NCBI GenBank assembly: GCA_937927975.1
Contig: CALEZT010000228.1
Span: forward strand, 3,487 to 67,486
Length of the DNA: 64,000 nucleotides
Direction: 5' to 3'
Source: an uncultured Phycisphaerales bacterium
GTDB taxonomy: Bacteria; Planctomycetota; Phycisphaerae; Sedimentisphaerales; Anaerobacaceae
The position numbers and the translations under genes were made by a program. The notes beneath the pieces were generated by a model. It had not been told where the DNA came from, ran no database searches, and saw only the letters and a program-made list of their open reading frames with translations. This document shows, piece by piece, positions 54,170-62,333 of this stretch (position 1 is its first letter; every line of letters begins with the position of its first letter).

Positions 54170-55384
54170 ATGACACCCAGAGAAAGAGTCCTGGCGGCAC
54201 TGAACCACATTGAGCCCGACCGTGTTCCGATCGATCTGTCGGGGCATCGCTCCTCGGGCATCGCCGCGATGGCGTATCCGAAGTTGCGAAAGCACCTGGG
54301 GCTGCCGCCCAGGCCCATTCGCGTGTACGACGTGATTCAGCAGCTCGCGGTGGTCGACGAGGACGTGCTGAGCCGCTTCGGCGTGGACTGCATCGAGATG
54401 GGACGGGGCTTCGCCCTTCGCGACGATGCGTGGAAACCCTGGGTCCTGCCCGACGGGACGGATTGCCTGATCCCGGCCTGGACCCGCGTGGAACGGCGTT
54501 CCGACCGCTGGGTCATCCTGTCCGCCTCCGGCAAGGTCTTCGCCCACATGCCCGACGGGACTCTGTATTTCGAGCAGACGTATTTCCCGCTGGCTGAATC
54601 CGATGCCGAAGGCATCCTCGCCGACGCCTTCGGCGAATGTATGTGGACCGGGGTCGCGGCCCCTCCCGGACCCGTCGACGCGGAGGCGCTCCACGACGGG
54701 GCAAAGCGGTTCCGCGAGAACACCAACCGCGCGATCATCGGCCTCTTCGGCGGCAACCTCTTCGAGACAGGCCAGTTCTTTTACCGCGCGGACAATTTCT
54801 TCATGCTCCTGGCCGGCGAGCCAAAGAAGGCCCATCGTTTTCTCGACAAGCTCGTGGAGATCCACCTGGCCAATCTGGAGAGGTTCCTGGCCGCGGTCGG
54901 CTCGTCGATCGACGTCATTCTCTTCGGCGACGACCTGGGCATGCAGACTGGTCCGATGCTCAGCCCGCGAATGTACTGCGAGTTCTTCAAGCCCCGCCAC
55001 CGGGCGCTCTGGACGCGGGCGAAAGACCTGGCCGACGTCAAGGTCATGCTCCATTGCTGCGGCGGCGTCCGCGAGTTGCTCCCGCACCTGATCGAAGCGG
55101 GCCTCGACGCCATCAACCCTGTCCAGATCAGTTGCGCCGGGATGAACGCGGCCGAGCTCAAGGCCGAGTTTGGCCGGGACCTGACCTTCTGGGGGGGCGG
55201 CTGTGACACGCGGGATATCCTCACAGCAGCGAGCCCCGATCAGGTGGCCGAGCACGTCCGAAAGCAAGTTCGTACGCTGGTGCCGGGTGGCGGCTTCGTC
55301 TTCCAGCAGGTGCACAACATCCTGGCCAACGTCCCGCCGGAGAACGTCGTCGCGATGCTCGACGCGGTAAACGCGGACCGGTAA
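54170..55384 (+). CDS. UroD-fold protein, probable methyltransferase (MtaA-like)
   Basis: 404 aa, family opening M-T-P-R-E-R-V-L-A-A-L-N-H. Overall it belongs to the uroporphyrinogen decarboxylase family. It shows H295-x-C297 in V-M-L-H-C-C-G-G and a later Cys345 in G-G-G-C-D, the His-x-Cys-xn-Cys zinc motif of the corrinoid methyltransferases (MtaA/MtbA), so heme synthesis is unlikely. GGGGA (54159-54163) stands 6 bases before the ATG at 54170; upstream in-frame ATGs lack a site. It sits between the mannosidase operon and a sugar porter, which suggests methyl transfer to or from a glycan-derived compound, but this is inference. Confidence 0.85.
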   Translation: MTPRERVLAALNHIEPDRVPIDLSGHRSSGIAAMAYPKLRKHLGLPPRPIRVYDVIQQLAVVDEDVLSRFGVDCIEMGRGFALRDDAWKPWVLPDGTDCLIPAWTRVERRSDRWVILSASGKVFAHMPDGTLYFEQTYFPLAESDAEGILADAFGECMWTGVAAPPGPVDAEALHDGAKRFRENTNRAIIGLFGGNLFETGQFFYRADNFFMLLAGEPKKAHRFLDKLVEIHLANLERFLAAVGSSIDVILFGDDLGMQTGPMLSPRMYCEFFKPRHRALWTRAKDLADVKVMLHCCGGVRELLPHLIEAGLDAINPVQISCAGMNAAELKAEFGRDLTFWGGGCDTRDILTAASPDQVAEHVRKQVRTLVPGGGFVFQQVHNILANVPPENVVAMLDAVNADR

Positions 55385-55430
55385 GCCTTCGGCGGGAGAC
55401 AGCGAGAGAGAGCACGTGCACGCTCTTGGG

Positions 55431-55460
55431 CCAGATCCTTCGCTTTGCTCAGGATGACAG
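55431..55460 (+). repeat. Half-copy of the dispersed palindromic repeat
   Basis: CCAGATCCTTCG and CTCAGGATGACAG match the right half of the full copy at 59198-59299. The left half is not recognisable. It sits in the 106-base gap between convergent genes. Confidence 0.6.
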
Positions 55461-55490
55461 GAGTTCTGCGTGAAGCGGTTGTCGCTTGTG

Positions 55491-56894
55491 TCACTCGATG
55501 CCGAGCTTTTTCTGAATCTGTTCGAGCGGCACGCCCTTGGTCTCGGGCATCGCCACGAGCACCCACACCAACTGGAGGACCATCATCGCCGCATAGAAGG
55601 CAAAGACCTTTGTGCCGGCCTGGCTGGCGCCGGGGGCGTCGGGCTTGCCCACCAGCATGGGGAAGGTCCAGGAGATCCCGGCGGCCATGACCCAGTGGGT
55701 GAACGAGCCGAGCGCCTGGCCGCGGGCGCGGACGCGGTTCGGGAAGATCTCGCTGATGAACACCCAGATCACGGCCCCCTGGCCGAAGGCGTGCGAGGCG
55801 ATGAAGACCATGAAGCTGACGAGAACGACGTACCCGCCGCGCTCGGTGTGGAACGCCCAGGCGGCGGTCCCGAGGCTGAGGATGTAGCCTAGCGAACCGA
55901 CGATCATGAGCTTCTTGCGCCCGAAGTGGTCGATGACCGCCATGGCCATCATCGTGAAGACCAGGTTCGTCAGGCCCACGATCACGCTTTGCAGGCGGGC
56001 GTCGCTGATGCTGGCGCCGGCCATCTCGAAGACTCGCTGCGAGTAGTACAGCAGGGCGTTGATGCCCGAGAGCTGATTGAACATCGCGATGAGAAAAGCC
56101 AGCAGGATCGGACGCAGGTACTTCTTTCGAAAGAACGGTTCCCTGACATGATGACGATCCAGGTGGATCGAGTCCTGGATGGCCGCCAGTTCACCCTCGA
56201 CGTTCTCGGCGTCGATCCGTCGCAGCACCTCTCTCGCTTCGTCGACCAGCCCCTTCGTCATCAACCACCGCGGGCTCCGCGGATTAGCGAACAGCAGCAG
56301 GAAGAAGGCGGCGGCGGGAAAGGCCTCGACTCCGAAGATCCATCGCCATTCGGCGTCGCCGAGATTCAACTTCCCGATGACGTAGTTCGAGAGAAAGGCC
56401 AGCAGGATTCCGAAGACGATGTTGAACTGGAAGAGGGCCACGAGGCGCCCGCGACTGGCGGCCGGGGAGATCTCTGCGATGTAGACGGGTCCGACGACGG
56501 ACGATCCGCCCACGGCCAGCCCGCCGACAAATCGGGCGATCACGAAGGACCACCAGTCCCAGGCCAGCGCGCTGCCGACGGCCGAGACGAAGTACAAGAT
56601 CGCGAGCACGGACAAGGTCTTTTTCCGGCCCCAGACGTCCGAGGGTTTGCCGGCCAGCCAGGCGCCGAGGATGGTGCCGATCAGGGCGCTGGCGGTCGTG
56701 CAGCCGTGCCAGAATCCCGGCGTGCCCAGGAAGCGGATGTTCTCGAAACCCGCGGCCAGCGAATCGTATGTCGCGTCGAACATCTGCTGCAGCGCCTGCT
56801 CAGCGCCGGAGATGACCGCGGTGTCGAATCCGAAGAGCAGGCCGCCCAGGGCCGCGACAAGAGCGCTTCGCAACAGGAATCCGCTTGCCTTCAT
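55491..56894 (-). CDS. MFS sugar-porter transporter
   Basis: 467 aa, 12 membrane segments. Sugar-porter motifs: G-F-D-T-A-V-I-S-G, K-P-S-D-V-W-G-R-K-K, R-S-P-R-W-L, D-H-F-G-R-K-K and P-E-T-K-G-V-P-L. It differs from the transporter at 45267 by an extra loop after TM1 (Y-D-S-L-A-A-G-F-E-N-I-R). GGAGG stands 6 bases before the ATG at 56894; the longer frame to 56999 is not membrane-like. It follows the helicase gene by 116 bases on the same strand but has its own good binding site. Likely imports sugars released by the glycan island. Confidence 0.93.
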   Translation of the reverse strand: MKASGFLLRSALVAALGGLLFGFDTAVISGAEQALQQMFDATYDSLAAGFENIRFLGTPGFWHGCTTASALIGTILGAWLAGKPSDVWGRKKTLSVLAILYFVSAVGSALAWDWWSFVIARFVGGLAVGGSSVVGPVYIAEISPAASRGRLVALFQFNIVFGILLAFLSNYVIGKLNLGDAEWRWIFGVEAFPAAAFFLLLFANPRSPRWLMTKGLVDEAREVLRRIDAENVEGELAAIQDSIHLDRHHVREPFFRKKYLRPILLAFLIAMFNQLSGINALLYYSQRVFEMAGASISDARLQSVIVGLTNLVFTMMAMAVIDHFGRKKLMIVGSLGYILSLGTAAWAFHTERGGYVVLVSFMVFIASHAFGQGAVIWVFISEIFPNRVRARGQALGSFTHWVMAAGISWTFPMLVGKPDAPGASQAGTKVFAFYAAMMVLQLVWVLVAMPETKGVPLEQIQKKLGIE

Positions 56895-57010
56895 AGAGCC
56901 TCCACGCAATCCATGCCGACCCCCACGGGCGGACACGAAGCCGCCGTGCCAGGGGATCGCGTCAGCATACCACAGGTCGCGGGCAAAGGACAATCGCATT
57001 CATGGGGCGG

Positions 57011-59155
57011 TCAGGGAGTGATGTCCTCTTCCCAGACCGTCCGATAAGCCTCAATGCCTTCGAAGTACTCGACCATCCGGCGGTAGAAGGGATGGGCGGA
57101 GAGAGTGGCGCTGTCGCCGATCAACAGGAGTTTTCTGCGGGCTCGCGTCATCGCGACGTTCATGCGGCGCACGTCCGTGAGGAAGCCGATCTCGCTCTGC
57201 GGATTGGATCGCACCAGCGAAATCACCACGGCCTCCTTCTCGCGGCCCTGGAACCCGTCCACGCTGTCGATCTCCAGTCCTGGGATGGACAACCGCTCGC
57301 GGAGGAGTCGCACCTGGGCTGCGTATGGCGCGATGACCGCAATGTCATTCGGCGTCACGCCTCTGTCGAGAAGTCCCTGCACCTTGCGACACACCAGGGC
57401 CGCCTCCTGCCGATTCAGGCGGCTCTCGCCGTCGGGCTCCACCTCTTCGTCGAAGCCCGCTCCGGCCGTATCGATGAACTCGACGGGCGATTGCGCGGCG
57501 TCGCTGTCTGCCACGCCCGGCAGATCGGACAGTACGTGTTCGCGCACCGACGGATCCGCCTGCAACTTGTCCTCGTAGAGCTCTCGGGAAGAGAACGCCA
57601 TGATCGCGTGGTGCATTCGATACTGGACGGTCAGCATGCGTGAAATGGAGGGGCCGTGCAGGGCCATCAGCCGTTCGAACAGGCTTACGCCGAGCCCACC
57701 CGCCGCCGCGTCAGGATCGATCACGGTGGGCGGCAACTGGCGATGATCGCCCGCCAGAACGAATCGATTGCACCATTGCAGCGGGACCCAGCAGCCGGGC
57801 TCGCTGCTCTGGCACGCCTCGTCGATGACGCCCAGATCGAATCGCCGCCTGCCCAGCAGTTCGCTGTCCAACGCGGTTGTCGTCGCGCACAGAACATCGG
57901 CCGTGTCGAGGATGTGCTCGACCGCCTGGGCCTCCAGACGCCGGGCATCGGCCAGAAGGTTTCTGGCTTCCTCGCGGGTCTGCCGGCGCTCGCCGGGCAG
58001 GGGCTTGGCACGCGTGTAGCGGCCTGCCTGTCGAAACAGACCCATCGCTTCTTTGACCAGCTTCCGCGCCAGCCGGACGTCCTGATGTTCTTCCACGAGC
58101 AGGTCCAGCGTGTGGGCCCTGAGATCGGCCATGACGCGGGCCGGATGGCCCAGGCGTACCGCTCGCGCCCCGGCGGCCAGCAGTCGCTCAAAGACATTGT
58201 CCACGGCCAGGTTGCTCGGGGCGCAGGCGAGAACCTTCTCGCCGCGACGGATAGCTCCGCGGATCACCTCGACCACCGCAGTGGTCTTGCCGGTGCCCGG
58301 CGGGCCGTGAATCAAGGCCACATCGCGTGCGGCCAAGGCGAACCGAACCGCCTCTCGCTGCGCGTCGTTGAGCTCGGAATCGAGGGCGGGATCATCGCGC
58401 TCGGAGGCGAACTCAGGGGCGCGCCGGCCCAGCAGGACGTCCCGTAGTTCGGCCAGTCGGTCGGCTTGCGCGAGCCGGGCCCGCTGGAGGGCGGCTCGCT
58501 GTCTTTGTCCGGCGATCTCGTCGGTGGACAAGTCCAGCCGCCAGGTTTCGTCTCCCTCCGAGTCCTCCAGCATTCTCGCGAGAGCGACTCGCAGGAAGCC
58601 GTTTGCACGCTCGCAGACCACGCCCCGGTATCCGTCTTCGCTCTTGCCCTTGTCGGGCGAGAGCACCACCGGACTGCCCACGCCCAACCGTGTCCAGGGA
58701 AGGGGAGCACGGCTGCGTTTGGCGAGTTGGAGGATATGCCGGCCGCCCAGGCCGCTCTCCTCGTCGGCGATGACCAGGTTGACCAGGGTGTTCCCCGCTC
58801 GTTCAGCCTCGGCGGGCGAGAGCTGCCGGCTGCGTTCGGCCGCTACGCGAGCCTCGGCCTGGCTCTCCCTGTCCAGCAGGCGGGTGAATCGTGCGAAATG
58901 GTCCTCGCCCGAGCTCTCGCCATCGGCCGGACCCTCCGCCCAGACGCGGACTCGACGTCCACCGAGCGGCTGTCCATCCAACGCCTGTGCCAGTCGGGCC
59001 TGCCAGCCGTCGGGGACCTCCATCACAGCCTTGTCGCCCAAGAGATCGATCCGGGCCACGCGCTGGCGGTCCATGCCTGGGACTGAATTGAGGAAGCTCA
59101 GCAAATCCGACTTGGTGGTCTGCCGGGGAAACGATTCTATGTGGATCAAGGCCAT
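57011..59155 (-). CDS. Upf1/IGHMBP2-like superfamily 1 DNA/RNA helicase
   Basis: 714 aa. Walker A G-P-P-G-T-G-K-T-T, Walker B V-I-D-E-A-C-Q, G-D-H-R-Q-L-P-P, Q-Y-R-M-H and the C-terminal V-D-G-F-Q-G-R-E-K and N-V-A-M-T-R-A-R motifs identify an SF1B helicase of the Upf1/IGHMBP2 type, a 5'-3' translocase on nucleic acid. The N-terminal 250 residues are a beta-rich/regulatory region. I use the ATG at 59155: TATAAT lies 7 bases upstream and there is no ribosome binding site, so the mRNA may be leaderless. The frame further upstream only translates the palindromic repeat. Confidence 0.93.
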   Translation of the reverse strand: MALIHIESFPRQTTKSDLLSFLNSVPGMDRQRVARIDLLGDKAVMEVPDGWQARLAQALDGQPLGGRRVRVWAEGPADGESSGEDHFARFTRLLDRESQAEARVAAERSRQLSPAEAERAGNTLVNLVIADEESGLGGRHILQLAKRSRAPLPWTRLGVGSPVVLSPDKGKSEDGYRGVVCERANGFLRVALARMLEDSEGDETWRLDLSTDEIAGQRQRAALQRARLAQADRLAELRDVLLGRRAPEFASERDDPALDSELNDAQREAVRFALAARDVALIHGPPGTGKTTAVVEVIRGAIRRGEKVLACAPSNLAVDNVFERLLAAGARAVRLGHPARVMADLRAHTLDLLVEEHQDVRLARKLVKEAMGLFRQAGRYTRAKPLPGERRQTREEARNLLADARRLEAQAVEHILDTADVLCATTTALDSELLGRRRFDLGVIDEACQSSEPGCWVPLQWCNRFVLAGDHRQLPPTVIDPDAAAGGLGVSLFERLMALHGPSISRMLTVQYRMHHAIMAFSSRELYEDKLQADPSVREHVLSDLPGVADSDAAQSPVEFIDTAGAGFDEEVEPDGESRLNRQEAALVCRKVQGLLDRGVTPNDIAVIAPYAAQVRLLRERLSIPGLEIDSVDGFQGREKEAVVISLVRSNPQSEIGFLTDVRRMNVAMTRARRKLLLIGDSATLSAHPFYRRMVEYFEGIEAYRTVWEEDITP

Positions 59156-59162
59156 CTCGCCC

Positions 59163-59168
59163 ATTATA
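59163..59168 (-). promoter_or_regulatory. TATAAT -10 box of the helicase gene
   Basis: Minus-strand TATAAT, 7 bases before the ATG at 59155, with a poor -35 (GCGCAC) at 17 bases. It overlaps the next in-frame ATG at 59164, which could not then be part of the message. Confidence 0.4.
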
Positions 59169-59197
59169 CGGATTCGGACTGATCCGTGCGCCAGTAT

Positions 59198-59299
59198 TGT
59201 CATCCTGAACGAAGCGCAGCGAAGAGAAGGATCTGGCTCGCGACCGAGAGAGACCTCTCGTCCTGTGCCCAGATCCTTCGGCTGCCCCTCAGGATGACA
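59198..59299. repeat. 102-base palindromic dispersed repeat (MITE/REP-like)
   Basis: Ends TGTCATCCTGA and TCAGGATGACA are exact inverted repeats, and inside them GAAGGATCTGG pairs with CCAGATCCTTC. The six-frame translation gives the C-H-P-E / S-F-R-M-T type peptide seen from dispersed repeats in many bacterial genomes. A half-copy is at 55431-55460. Confidence 0.75.
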
Positions 59300-59373
59300 G
59301 ATCCTTGTCGCGTACGAGTCGTTCCTGGTGTATTGTGAGGTTCGGTGCGACGACAGCAACAGCAGGTTCGCTG

Positions 59374-59403
59374 TTGAGCCTGCCGTTATGGACGATGTAT
59401 AAT
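59374..59403 (+). promoter_or_regulatory. Promoter of the radical SAM gene
   Basis: TTGAGC (59374-59379), 18 bases, TATAAT (59398-59403), 38 bases before the ATG at 59442. Confidence 0.55.
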
Positions 59404-59441
59404 CCGTCGATCGATTGAGTCGCATCGGAGTTGTTGTCTTC

Positions 59442-60689
59442 ATGGTCGAATCGTCTCGTGAGTTTCAGATCTTCGTCAAGCCGGTCGGTGCTGCGTGCAA
59501 CCTCGCCTGCCGGTACTGCTATTACACGTCGAAGAGCGATCTCTATCCGGACGGCGAGCCATCTCGCATGTCGGATCGGGTTCTGGAAGAGTATATCGCC
59601 CAGCACTTCGATGCCTGTTCCGATCCGGTGGTCCGCTTCTCCTGGCATGGCGGCGAACCGACGATTCTGGGCCTCGATTACTTCCGCAGGATCGTAGCGA
59701 TTCAACGCAAGCATCAGCCTCGCGGTCGGGCCTTTGCCAACGGCATACAGACCAACGGCACCCTCCTGGACGAGGACTGGTGCCGCTTCCTGGCGGCCGA
59801 GCGGTTCGCCGTCGGGCTGAGCCTGGACGGCCCGCGGGAGATGCACGACCGCTACCGTTTGACTCGAACCGACGAGTCCTCCCACGAGCAGGCGATGCGA
59901 GGGTATCGGTTCCTGCGTCAGCATGGAGTCCCTACCGAGATCTTGTGCGTGGTGAATGCAGGGAATGTCGAGCATCCGCTCGCGGTGTATCGGTTCTTCA
60001 AAGAGATCGGGGCGAGCTTCATGAGCTTCCTGCCCCTGGTGGAACGCGAGTCGGATGTCCCGGGCGGCGTCAGTGAGCGCAGCGTGCCGTCCGTAGCGTG
60101 GGGCGCTTTCCTGTGTGCGGTCTTCGATGAATGGGCGGCTCAGGACATCGGGCGGGTCAAGGTGCAGATTTTCGAGGAAGCGGCGAGGCCGGCCTTCGGA
60201 CAGGAGCACACGCTGTGCGTCTTTCGGACGACGTGCGGAGGCGTGCCGGTCGTCGAGCGCAATGGGGATTTCTTCTCGTGCGACCATTTTGTGGACGCAG
60301 AGCACCGCCTCGGCAATATTTTGTCCACGCCGCTGGCGCAACTGCTGGACGACCCCAGGCAGAAGGCATTCGGACAAGCCAAGCTTGATGCGTTGCCTCG
60401 CTGTTGCCGCGAATGCGAGGTCCTGGCCATGTGCCACGGCGGATGCCCGAAGGATCGGTTCCTCGTTTCACCCGAAGGCGAGGCGGGCCTGAATTACCTG
60501 TGTGCAGGATACAGACGCTTCTTCAACCACTGCCGGCCTTTTGTGGCCGAGGTGGCCGCCTTGTGGCGCCGGCAGCAAATGCCTCCCGCGTCTGCAACGG
60601 TTGCACCGAGAAACGAGAGAATCGGTCGCAACGACCCTTGCCCCTGCGGCAGCGGCCGCAAGTACAAGAACTGCTGCCTTCGCGGATGA
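59442..60689 (+). CDS. Anaerobic sulfatase-maturating-like radical SAM enzyme with SEC-C tail
   Basis: 415 aa. Radical SAM cluster C-N-L-A-C-R-Y-C-Y-Y near the N terminus, H-G-G-E-P-T (SAM binding), Q-T-N-G-T and L-S-L-D-G-P, and a SPASM-type cysteine-rich region (C-G-G-V-P, F-F-S-C-D-H, C-R-E-C, M-C-H-G-G-C-P-K-D-R). This is the anSME pattern; such enzymes turn an active-site Cys or Ser of sulfatases into formylglycine. The end adds a SEC-C zinc motif C-P-C-G-S-G-R-K-Y-K-N-C-C, which the family does not need. No sulfatase gene lies in the window. The ATG at 59442 follows CGGAG by 11 bases; TTG 59415 is an alternative. Confidence 0.9.
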   Translation: MVESSREFQIFVKPVGAACNLACRYCYYTSKSDLYPDGEPSRMSDRVLEEYIAQHFDACSDPVVRFSWHGGEPTILGLDYFRRIVAIQRKHQPRGRAFANGIQTNGTLLDEDWCRFLAAERFAVGLSLDGPREMHDRYRLTRTDESSHEQAMRGYRFLRQHGVPTEILCVVNAGNVEHPLAVYRFFKEIGASFMSFLPLVERESDVPGGVSERSVPSVAWGAFLCAVFDEWAAQDIGRVKVQIFEEAARPAFGQEHTLCVFRTTCGGVPVVERNGDFFSCDHFVDAEHRLGNILSTPLAQLLDDPRQKAFGQAKLDALPRCCRECEVLAMCHGGCPKDRFLVSPEGEAGLNYLCAGYRRFFNHCRPFVAEVAALWRRQQMPPASATVAPRNERIGRNDPCPCGSGRKYKNCCLRG

Positions 60690-60696
60690 TCGGGCG

Positions 60697-61548
60697 TCAG
60701 GTCTTGAGCTTCTCTTTGAAAAAGGCGATGGTCCGCTGCCAGGCGAGTTGAGCGGCTTCCTTATTGTATCGCGCCTCGTTCGTGTCGTTGTTGAACGCGT
60801 GCTCGGTTCCTTCGTAGACGTAGATCTTGTAGTCGACGCCCGCCTCCTTGAGAGCTTTTTCGAACGCCGGGATTCCCTTGTTGATCCGTTCGTCGCGGCC
60901 GGCGTAGTGCAGCAGCATCGCGGCTTTGATCTTGGGGACGTCCTCGATCGCAGGCTGACCGCCATAGTAGGGGGCCGCCGCCAGCAGATCGGGGGCGTTG
61001 ACCGCGACCTGGTTGGTCATGGCCCCGCCCCAGCAGAAGCCGGTACACCCGACCTTCCCGGTCGAGAGCGGATGCGTCTTGATGTACTGGACCGCGGCCA
61101 CGAAGTTCTTGACCGTGGCAGGGTAATCGAGCTTCTGAAAGAGAGGTTGAGCTTTCTGGGGGTCTTCCGGAGTTCCGCCCTGAGGCGACAGCGCGTCGGG
61201 GGCAACCGCCAGGAACCCTTCCAAAGCCATGCGTCGGGCGACGTCCTGGATGTGGGGGACAAGGCCGCGATTCTCGTGGATCACGATCACCGCGGGGCGT
61301 TTCTCCTCTGCTTTCGGTCTGGCCAGATAGGCCCGCATCGGACCGGTCTGGCCGGGGTATTCGACCCACTCAGTGTGAAGACGCGGATCGTCCTTGGGGA
61401 CAATCTCGCCCTGGGCGGTGGATCGGGGCAACAGGACACAGGCTGCTGCGGCACCTCCGACGAGCCCCGCGAACCTGGCAAATAGGTCGCGACGGCACAG
61501 CGACCCATCCCTGTTCCTGCCCAACGAATCGACGATTCTCTGTTCCAT
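60697..61548 (-). CDS. Exported dienelactone hydrolase family protein
   Basis: 283 aa. A Tat-like N terminus (C-R-R-D-L-F-A-R-F-A-G-L-V-G-G-A-A-A) and then an alpha/beta hydrolase fold with the dienelactone-hydrolase triad: Cys in G-F-C-W-G-G, Asp in Y-A-G-R-D-E-R and His in G-T-E-H-A-F. H-E-N-R-G-L is the family's oxyanion loop. The members cleave lactones or esters; the substrate here is open. AGGAGAAC lies 8 bases before the ATG. It converges on the radical SAM gene with 7 bases between and is divergent from the sigma factor gene. Confidence 0.92.
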   Translation of the reverse strand: MEQRIVDSLGRNRDGSLCRRDLFARFAGLVGGAAAACVLLPRSTAQGEIVPKDDPRLHTEWVEYPGQTGPMRAYLARPKAEEKRPAVIVIHENRGLVPHIQDVARRMALEGFLAVAPDALSPQGGTPEDPQKAQPLFQKLDYPATVKNFVAAVQYIKTHPLSTGKVGCTGFCWGGAMTNQVAVNAPDLLAAAPYYGGQPAIEDVPKIKAAMLLHYAGRDERINKGIPAFEKALKEAGVDYKIYVYEGTEHAFNNDTNEARYNKEAAQLAWQRTIAFFKEKLKT

Positions 61549-61735
61549 ATCCCGTTCTCCTGATTTGCGATATGATGTTTGAGACCGGTCGGCAGCGTTC
61601 GAACACCGCCAATATACCCTCGGTGGGCACCGGACGCCATGCCATCTTTCGAGGGCGATCCTCAGATCTGATGAGGTGATTCCGGCAACCACACATTTTC
61701 TCTGGTACAGCGGCCGAAATTCTTCGTCTAAGAAT

Positions 61736-62332
61736 ATGATGAATGGCAAGACCGTCCAGATCGGTGAGCACAGGCCGGCTCGTGCAGCCCAATGCGAGAA
61801 TCCCTCGCTGCCGAGGGCTGAGGATCTCCTGGCAACCGTGTCCCACTATCAGAGTTCGCTGCTGCGATACGTGGGCCGGATGCTGGGCGGCGCGGCCAGC
61901 CAGGGAGAATCCGAGGACATCGTCCAGGAGACGTTCATCCGCCTACACCGTCAGGTGAGCACGCACGGGTCCGGCAGCATCGAGCATCTCACGACGTGGC
62001 TGTTCCGCGTGGCTCACAATCTGGTCCTGGACGCCCTGCGGCGACGGGAACGCCAGGGGCCTGCGGACCCGGCCGCCGGGGCTCAAGAACAGGCCGAAGA
62101 GATGGATGCTCTCGGGGAGATCATCCGCCAGGAAGCCCGCCAGGTGGTCCTTCGTGAGTTGAACGAGCTTGACGACTCGTACCGCCAGGTCGTGCTGCTC
62201 AAGGTGGTCCAGGGCATGTCCCTCCGCCAGGTCGCGGAGGTCGTCGGGGTCTCCGTCTCGACCATCAACTACCGGCTCAACCAGGGCCTGGGCCTTCTGG
62301 CCCAGCGTCTTCGCAAAGCGGGGGTGGTTTGA
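61736..62332 (+). CDS. ECF-type RNA polymerase sigma factor
   Basis: 198 aa. Region 2 (S-E-D-I-V-Q-E-T-F-I-R-L-H, then W-L-F-R-V-A-H-N-L-V-L-D-A-L-R-R) and region 4 (Y-R-Q-V-V-L-L-K-V-V-Q-G-M-S-L-R-Q-V-A-E-V) with the helix-turn-helix V-S-V-S-T-I-N-Y-R-L. A linker of about 30 residues rich in Gln/Glu separates them; no region 3 is present. The start at 61736/61739 has a weak binding site; a GTG at 61676 is an alternative. Its stop is 1 base before the next ATG, so the two are coupled. Confidence 0.9.
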   Translation: MMNGKTVQIGEHRPARAAQCENPSLPRAEDLLATVSHYQSSLLRYVGRMLGGAASQGESEDIVQETFIRLHRQVSTHGSGSIEHLTTWLFRVAHNLVLDALRRRERQGPADPAAGAQEQAEEMDALGEIIRQEARQVVLRELNELDDSYRQVVLLKVVQGMSLRQVAEVVGVSVSTINYRLNQGLGLLAQRLRKAGVV

Positions 62333-62333
62333 T

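Noticed and set aside
59165..59443. N-terminal extension of the helicase by about 90 residues
   Set aside because: The extension translates the palindromic repeat and has no protein-like conservation; the TATAAT box lies inside it.
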